A stretch of DNA of 17,301 nt from JBBQUP01 sp038212305. GTDB lineage: Bacteria > Bacteroidota > Bacteroidia > Bacteroidales > Marinilabiliaceae. Each line of letters begins with the position of its first letter. The stretch's first letter is position 1. Of this stretch, positions 13,375 to 17,301 are shown in pieces. The position numbers and the translations under genes are program-made. The stretch lies in assembly GCA_038212305.1 (NCBI GenBank), contig JBBQUP010000075.1:1-17301 (forward strand). Direction: 5' to 3'. Below the pieces are notes generated by a model. The model saw only the letters and a program-made list of their open reading frames with translations. It did no database searches and was not told the origin of the DNA.

Positions 13375-15732
13375 ATGATGTCGAAATTTTATTTAATTGT
13401 CTTGATAGGATTATTAATTTTCCCAAATTGGTTACAAGCCGAAAAAAATCTTCCTGAAACTAATCGACAACCAGTATTAAGTGGGTATGTTAAAGATGGT
13501 CAAACCGGTGAAGTGCTTATAGGAGCCACTGTTTATATTCAAGAATTAAAAACTGGTGGAATCACTAACTTGTATGGATTTTATAGTGTTTCTGCTCCTT
13601 TGGGCGATTATCAAGTAATTTTTTCATATTTAGGGTATCAGAATTTGGTTCAACAAGTGTCGTTGAAAGATGATGCGTCATTTAATGTGGTACTAACACC
13701 TGAAAATACCAGTTTAAGCGAGGTAGTAGTTAAAGCCGATGGGCCAGCATCGCATGTGGAAGCTCCACAAATGGGCGTCGAGAAACTTCAAAGCAAAACC
13801 ATTAAAGAGGTACCGGCATTTTTAGGCGAAATAGATCCCATAAAAGTGATTCAGCTTTTACCAGGTGTTCAGGCGGCTGCCGAAGGTTCGAGTGGGTTTA
13901 GTGTGCGTGGAGGAAATCCCGATCAGAACTTAATTTTACTGGACGAGGCCATTGTTTATAACGCGGGGCATTTGTTAGGTTTCTTTTCGGTTTTTAACAA
14001 CGATGCGATAAAAGATGTGAAGTTGTATAAGGGTGATATTCCAGCACGAAGCGGAGGTCGTTTGGCATCATTACTAGATATTCGAATGAAAGATGGAAAT
14101 TCGAAACATTTTACAGCTACTGGCGGAATTGGTCTATTATCGTCGCGATTAACACTTGAAGGGCCTGTGTTTAATGAGAAAACAACCTTTGTTGCCAGTG
14201 GGCGTCGAACATATGCCGATCTGTTTTTGCCATTGTCCTCGGATGAAGGGGCAAAAAATAGCAGTCTCTATTTTTACGATTTCAATGCTAAGATTAGTCA
14301 CACTTTTTCCGATAAAGATCGATTGTATTTAAGTGGTTATTTTGGACGCGATGTGTTTAATAATAATTTTTCGAACATGGATTATGGGAATCAAACCTTT
14401 ACAGGCCGATGGAATCATGTATTTAATCCTAAGCTGTTTATGAATATATCGGCCATATCCAGTAATTACGATTATTATTTGGGGACTAACGCCAAAGATG
14501 CCGATGGCTTTGAATGGAAATCAACTATGACAGATTACAGTTTAAAAGCTGATTTTAATTATTATCCCAACAACAATCACTCCATTACGTTTGGGGGACA
14601 AACCATTTATCATACCAATATGCCTGGAAAGGCGAGTGGTACAAGCGATGCTTCAATATATAACGAGGTTAAGGTGCGATCGGGTTACTCAGTCGAACAT
14701 GCTGTTTATCTCGAGAACACTCAAAAAGTTACGCCAAGGTTAAATGTTCGGTATGGGTTGAGAGCCAGTGTTTTTCAAAATTTGGGTAAGGCAACTCAGT
14801 ATCTCTTCGACAGTAATTATAATTTGGCTGATTCGGTAGTCTATGATAAAAAGGAAGTTTATCACACCTATTGGAATTTAGAGCCGCGGTTTGGAATCAC
14901 CTATTTATTGAATCCATCCATGTCAATAAAAGGAAGTTATTCCCGAACAGCTCAATACATACATTTAGCAACTAACTCTACCGCTTCAACTCCGTTGGAT
15001 ATTTGGTTTTACTCATCACCCAATGTTAAGCCTCAATTGTCCGATCAGGTATCAATAGGAATGTTTAAAAACCTAAATCGGAACCGTTTGGAATTATCTG
15101 TTGAGCTTTATTATAAAAAAATGCAGAATGCCATCGACTTTAAAGATTATGCTAATTTATTGCTTAACGATAAAATTGAAGGAGAATTGCGCTATGGTAA
15201 AGCCTATGCTATGGGAGCCGAGTTTATGTGTCGTTACGATGTTGGAAACTGGAACGGTTGGGTGAGTTATACCTTATCTGAATCGAAACGAAAAATTGAA
15301 CCGATTAGTCATGGAAATTGGTATTTGTCGCCTTACGATCATACTAACGATATTTCAGCAGTGGTGAGTCATAAAATGAGTAAACGGGTTAGTCTTTCAG
15401 CTAATTGGGCATACTATACCGGATCACCAACTACCTTTCCAATAGGTCGATTTGAAAGTGGAGGGAATATCATTCCCATTTATTCGGAACGCAATGCGGC
15501 TCGCATGCCCGATTATCATCGATTGGATTTGGCCTGTACTTGGCGAAATAAAGAAAAAGCAGGGCGCCGTTGGCAAGGCGAATGGGTGTTTTCGATATAC
15601 AATGCTTATGGGAGGCACAATGCCTATGCTATAAATTTTGTGCAGGACGAAAATGACAAGTATAAAACCAAAGCCGAAAAGCTTTATCTGTTCACTTATA
15701 TTCCTTCAGTGACTTATAATTTTAAATTTTAA
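13375..15732 (+). CDS. TonB-dependent outer-membrane receptor with CarboxypepD-like N-terminus
   Basis: The 785-residue product has a signal peptide (about 1-22, cleaved after LQA). Next comes a CarboxypepD-like domain (33-113, LSGYVKDGQTGEVLIGATVYI), a TonB-box-like SEVVVKA (115-121), and a plug domain (about 125-240) with VRGGNPDQNLILLDEAIVYN and ARSGGRLASLLDI. The rest (about 245-785) is a 22-strand-type barrel ending in an aromatic residue (VTYNFKF). It imports a ligand across the outer membrane using TonB energy. The short length and the partner 4 nt downstream place it with the DUF4249-linked receptors, not the SusC/SusD type (SusC proteins are near 1,000 residues). ATGs at 13375 and 13378 are both possible starts. 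The ligand is unknown; no SusD or polysaccharide enzyme is nearby. Confidence 0.93.
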   Translation: MMSKFYLIVLIGLLIFPNWLQAEKNLPETNRQPVLSGYVKDGQTGEVLIGATVYIQELKTGGITNLYGFYSVSAPLGDYQVIFSYLGYQNLVQQVSLKDDASFNVVLTPENTSLSEVVVKADGPASHVEAPQMGVEKLQSKTIKEVPAFLGEIDPIKVIQLLPGVQAAAEGSSGFSVRGGNPDQNLILLDEAIVYNAGHLLGFFSVFNNDAIKDVKLYKGDIPARSGGRLASLLDIRMKDGNSKHFTATGGIGLLSSRLTLEGPVFNEKTTFVASGRRTYADLFLPLSSDEGAKNSSLYFYDFNAKISHTFSDKDRLYLSGYFGRDVFNNNFSNMDYGNQTFTGRWNHVFNPKLFMNISAISSNYDYYLGTNAKDADGFEWKSTMTDYSLKADFNYYPNNNHSITFGGQTIYHTNMPGKASGTSDASIYNEVKVRSGYSVEHAVYLENTQKVTPRLNVRYGLRASVFQNLGKATQYLFDSNYNLADSVVYDKKEVYHTYWNLEPRFGITYLLNPSMSIKGSYSRTAQYIHLATNSTASTPLDIWFYSSPNVKPQLSDQVSIGMFKNLNRNRLELSVELYYKKMQNAIDFKDYANLLLNDKIEGELRYGKAYAMGAEFMCRYDVGNWNGWVSYTLSESKRKIEPISHGNWYLSPYDHTNDISAVVSHKMSKRVSLSANWAYYTGSPTTFPIGRFESGGNIIPIYSERNAARMPDYHRLDLACTWRNKEKAGRRWQGEWVFSIYNAYGRHNAYAINFVQDENDKYKTKAEKLYLFTYIPSVTYNFKF

Positions 15733-15736
15733 CGAT

Positions 15737-16609
15737 ATGATATCAATTCAAAAATATACCATTGCGGTTCTCTTTATTATAACCACTTTACTGATTGGAT
15801 GTACCGAAGATATGAGTATTAAGCTCGATGGATCGAGTCGCCGGTTAGTTGTGGATGGTAACATAACGGATCAACTAGGAAGAAATTTTGTTAAGCTAAC
15901 TTTAAGTGGTAATTATTTCGATAATGAGCCCATGCCAGTGGTAAGTGACGCCATCGTTTCGCTCAACGATGGGTTTGACCCAATTCTGCTAGTTGAAACT
16001 AATCCTGGCTCTGGTGTATATCTTCCACCAAGTAATTTTAGAGGCATTGCTGGACGTAACTACACACTTTCAATTAGTAATGTGGATGTTGATAATGACG
16101 GTATTAACGAAAGTTATTCTGCATCAAGTTATCTGAATAAATCTGTGGGCATTGAATCTGTGGGTATTGGATATCAAAAAAATTGGAGTTTATGGAAAGT
16201 GCTGCTTTATGCCAAAGAGCCTGGTAGCGTTGAGAATTACTATATGTTTAAGGTATATAAAAACGATTCTTTGGTAACCGATCAATATTCGAAATACTCC
16301 ACTGCCGACGATAAGTTTTTTAATGGCAACCAAATTGGTGGTGTATGGGTTTATGCATTAGATGCAACCAAGGTTGAGGAAGATTTAAAAATTGGAGATA
16401 TTGTAAAGCTGGAAATGTGTAGTATCGAAAAATCATTTTTTAGATATCTTCAAGCAGTAGCGACCGAAACACAGCCAAAAACACCTTTGTTTTCGGGGCC
16501 TTCGGCAAATGTACCTGGAAATATCAGTAATGGGGCTTATGGATTTTTTGCTGCCTATTCGGCAAGTGTAAATTCCGCTACTGTCAATAAATCAAAAGCT
16601 GAGTATTAA
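15737..16609 (+). CDS. DUF4249 family outer-membrane lipoprotein
   Basis: The 290-residue product has a lipoprotein signal: a hydrophobic stretch at about 8-20 and lipobox LIGC with Cys22, followed by TED. The mature part begins with an extended, beta-rich region (RRLVVDGNITDQLGRNFVKLTLSGNYFD, VSDAIVSLND) as in DUF4249 proteins. These have an Ig-like front part and a C-terminal region ending near GAYGFFAAYSAS. It lies 4 nt downstream of the receptor gene and is surely cotranscribed. By analogy with SusD, a surface or periplasmic partner that helps capture the receptor's ligand is plausible. No experimental role for the family is known to me. Length is within the family's range. Confidence 0.85.
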   Translation: MISIQKYTIAVLFIITTLLIGCTEDMSIKLDGSSRRLVVDGNITDQLGRNFVKLTLSGNYFDNEPMPVVSDAIVSLNDGFDPILLVETNPGSGVYLPPSNFRGIAGRNYTLSISNVDVDNDGINESYSASSYLNKSVGIESVGIGYQKNWSLWKVLLYAKEPGSVENYYMFKVYKNDSLVTDQYSKYSTADDKFFNGNQIGGVWVYALDATKVEEDLKIGDIVKLEMCSIEKSFFRYLQAVATETQPKTPLFSGPSANVPGNISNGAYGFFAAYSASVNSATVNKSKAEY

Positions 16610-16652
16610 GATGATTTCTAGAAGCCATTCGAAACCATGTTAATATTAGAAG

Positions 16653-16808
16653 CTGTTTAAATTTTGTAGATGTCTATATTACAGAAGATTGCAGAAGATA
16701 AGAAGATAAAAATAGAATGTCCATCTTCCAGGATTATCTAAAATATCTTATCGATCTGTCTAATATCTATTATTCTTCCTATCTCTGTATTCATTTAAAT
16801 TTAAACAG
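16653..16808. repeat. Fold-back repeat bounded by a 12-bp inverted repeat
   Basis: CTGTTTAAATTT at 16653-16664 recurs inverted as AAATTTAAACAG at 16797-16808. The interior is purine-rich on the left (AGAAGATAAGAAGATAAAAA) and pyrimidine-rich on the right (ATTATTCTTCCTATCTC), so the whole 156 bp can fold back imperfectly. This is the look of a small non-coding transposon derivative. No target-site duplication is clear. Confidence 0.5.
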
Positions 16809-16814
16809 TTACGT

Positions 16815-17125
16815 GGGGGCTGCTGAAAAACTCAAACAGCTTTATTATCTAATTTTCCCGTAGGGAATTAATATCAATAGAGAATCATGTACGATTGATT
16901 ATTTTGCCCGTAGGGCATTAACATTCATGCATTTAGGTTAATCCCCTTTGGGGAAAAAATTATCTCAGCATTAATTCTCTATTGATATTTATCCCCTGAC
17001 AGGGAATTATAATTTAATAAGTCAATGGGTTATGTAATATTTTCTCTTTTCCATTGGATTTGGATCTATAAAATTCAAATTATTTAATTGTAATAGAATG
17101 AAATAAAACTTTTTCAGCAGACCCT
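16815..17125. mobile_element. MITE-like element with 15-nt terminal inverted repeats
   Basis: The left end GGGGCTGCTGAAAAA (16816-16830) matches the right end, TTTTTCAGCAGACCC (17110-17124), in inverted orientation at 14 of 15 positions. The ~310-bp body has no gene but several hairpins. GCTGCTGAAAAA-type ends recall IS1182-like transposons, which suggests a non-autonomous derivative; that family link is from memory and unproven. No convincing target-site duplication is visible. Confidence 0.55.
16855..17005. repeat. Cluster of four CCC-loop-GGG hairpins inside a long-range stem
   Basis: Four short hairpins occur: TTCCC-GTA-GGGAA (16855-16867), GCCC-GTA-GGGC (16906-16916), TCCCC-TTT-GGGGA (16942-16954) and CCCTG-A-CAGGG (16994-17004). 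A 16-bp perfect inverted repeat (16870-16885 with 16974-16989) encloses the middle two, giving a branched fold. Confidence 0.55.
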
Positions 17126-17230
17126 AATTATTAATTTCACTCAAACAGCACTCCGCCGATAAGGAATTTTTTGTTTTTATGCTTCGCAGCGTTCAGCATG
17201 ATTAGTATGTTTGGATTGTACTGTTTTAGA

Positions 17231-17301
17231 CAAACCCCACTCGCGCAGCGAAAGCGCGTAGGCTATGATGAAACGGCGAGCAGGAGAAGGCCATGAGGGT
17301 A
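17231..17301. other. GC-rich tail of unknown nature, cut by the window edge
   Basis: Base composition jumps to clearly GC-rich after the AT-rich repeats. It contains a small hairpin CGCGC-AGCGAAA-GCGCG. A minus-strand frame running from 17262 to a TGA at 17137-17139 encodes a lysine-rich end (LNAAKHKNKKFLIGGVLFE) that looks protein-like. A plus-strand frame (MMKRRAGEGHEG) opens at 17266. I cannot identify either; a mobile-element remnant is likely. Confidence 0.3.

Larger units (their letters stand above)
16610..17301. other. Gene-free, repeat-rich region
   Basis: No reading frame here looks like a complete gene. The stretch holds a fold-back repeat, a MITE-like element with internal hairpins, and a GC-rich tail, each listed separately. 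Between 16610 and 16650 I see neither a strong terminator for the receptor operon nor a promoter. Confidence 0.6.

Noticed and set aside
13375..16609. SusC/SusD polysaccharide utilisation pair
   Set aside because: The receptor is far shorter than SusC, its partner is DUF4249-like not SusD-like, and no glycan-degrading enzymes are nearby.
16855..17005. CRISPR array
   Set aside because: The CCC/GGG hairpins differ in sequence and spacing and are too short for CRISPR repeats, and no cas genes are present.

Overview
This window comes from an AT-rich member of the Bacteroidota, most likely of the Bacteroidales/Marinilabiliales type. The evidence is the gene content: an RprX/RprY-type two-component pair, TonB-dependent receptors with an N-terminal carboxypeptidase-regulatory-like domain, and a DUF4249 lipoprotein. 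The promoters fit too, with Bacteroidota -7 elements (TAnnTTTG) before acpP and lepA and few Shine-Dalgarno sites. It looks like ordinary chromosome until the last ~700 bases, which form a repeat-rich, gene-free stretch.

Layout. Positions 1-1975 hold three minus-strand genes: an unrecognised 90-residue ORF whose frame stays open beyond its stop to the window edge, a DUF169 protein, and purN. Divergent from purN, and behind good promoters, is acpP-fabF-rnc (2141-4421): the acyl carrier protein, the elongating ketoacyl-ACP synthase, and RNase III. The start of rnc folds into a 14-bp hairpin with a UUCG loop. Next come rprX-rprY (4517-6747), overlapping by 28 nt. They converge on lepA (6812-8599, minus), with a 24-bp perfect inverted repeat between them.

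Positions 8788-13183 form an envelope-signalling module. On the minus strand, an ECF sigma factor is followed two bases later by a membrane protein with an anti-sigma-like N-terminus and a TonB C-terminal domain, and then by a small outer-membrane beta-barrel. Divergent from the sigma gene is a secreted protein with a CarboxypepD-like domain and a von Willebrand factor A domain of the YfbK type. The TonB-like protein and the VWA protein both carry the short motif typical of the TonB-box region of SusC-type receptors (VVVVGxGTQ[KR]K...GA[VI]S), although neither is a receptor. This is the best candidate for an unusual system here. It is followed by a TonB-dependent receptor/DUF4249 lipoprotein pair (13375-16609), a probable outer-membrane uptake unit.

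Positions 16610-17301 contain no convincing gene. They hold a 156-bp fold-back repeat, a ~310-bp MITE-like element with 15-nt terminal inverted repeats and internal CCC-loop-GGG hairpins, and a GC-rich tail of unknown nature cut by the window edge.
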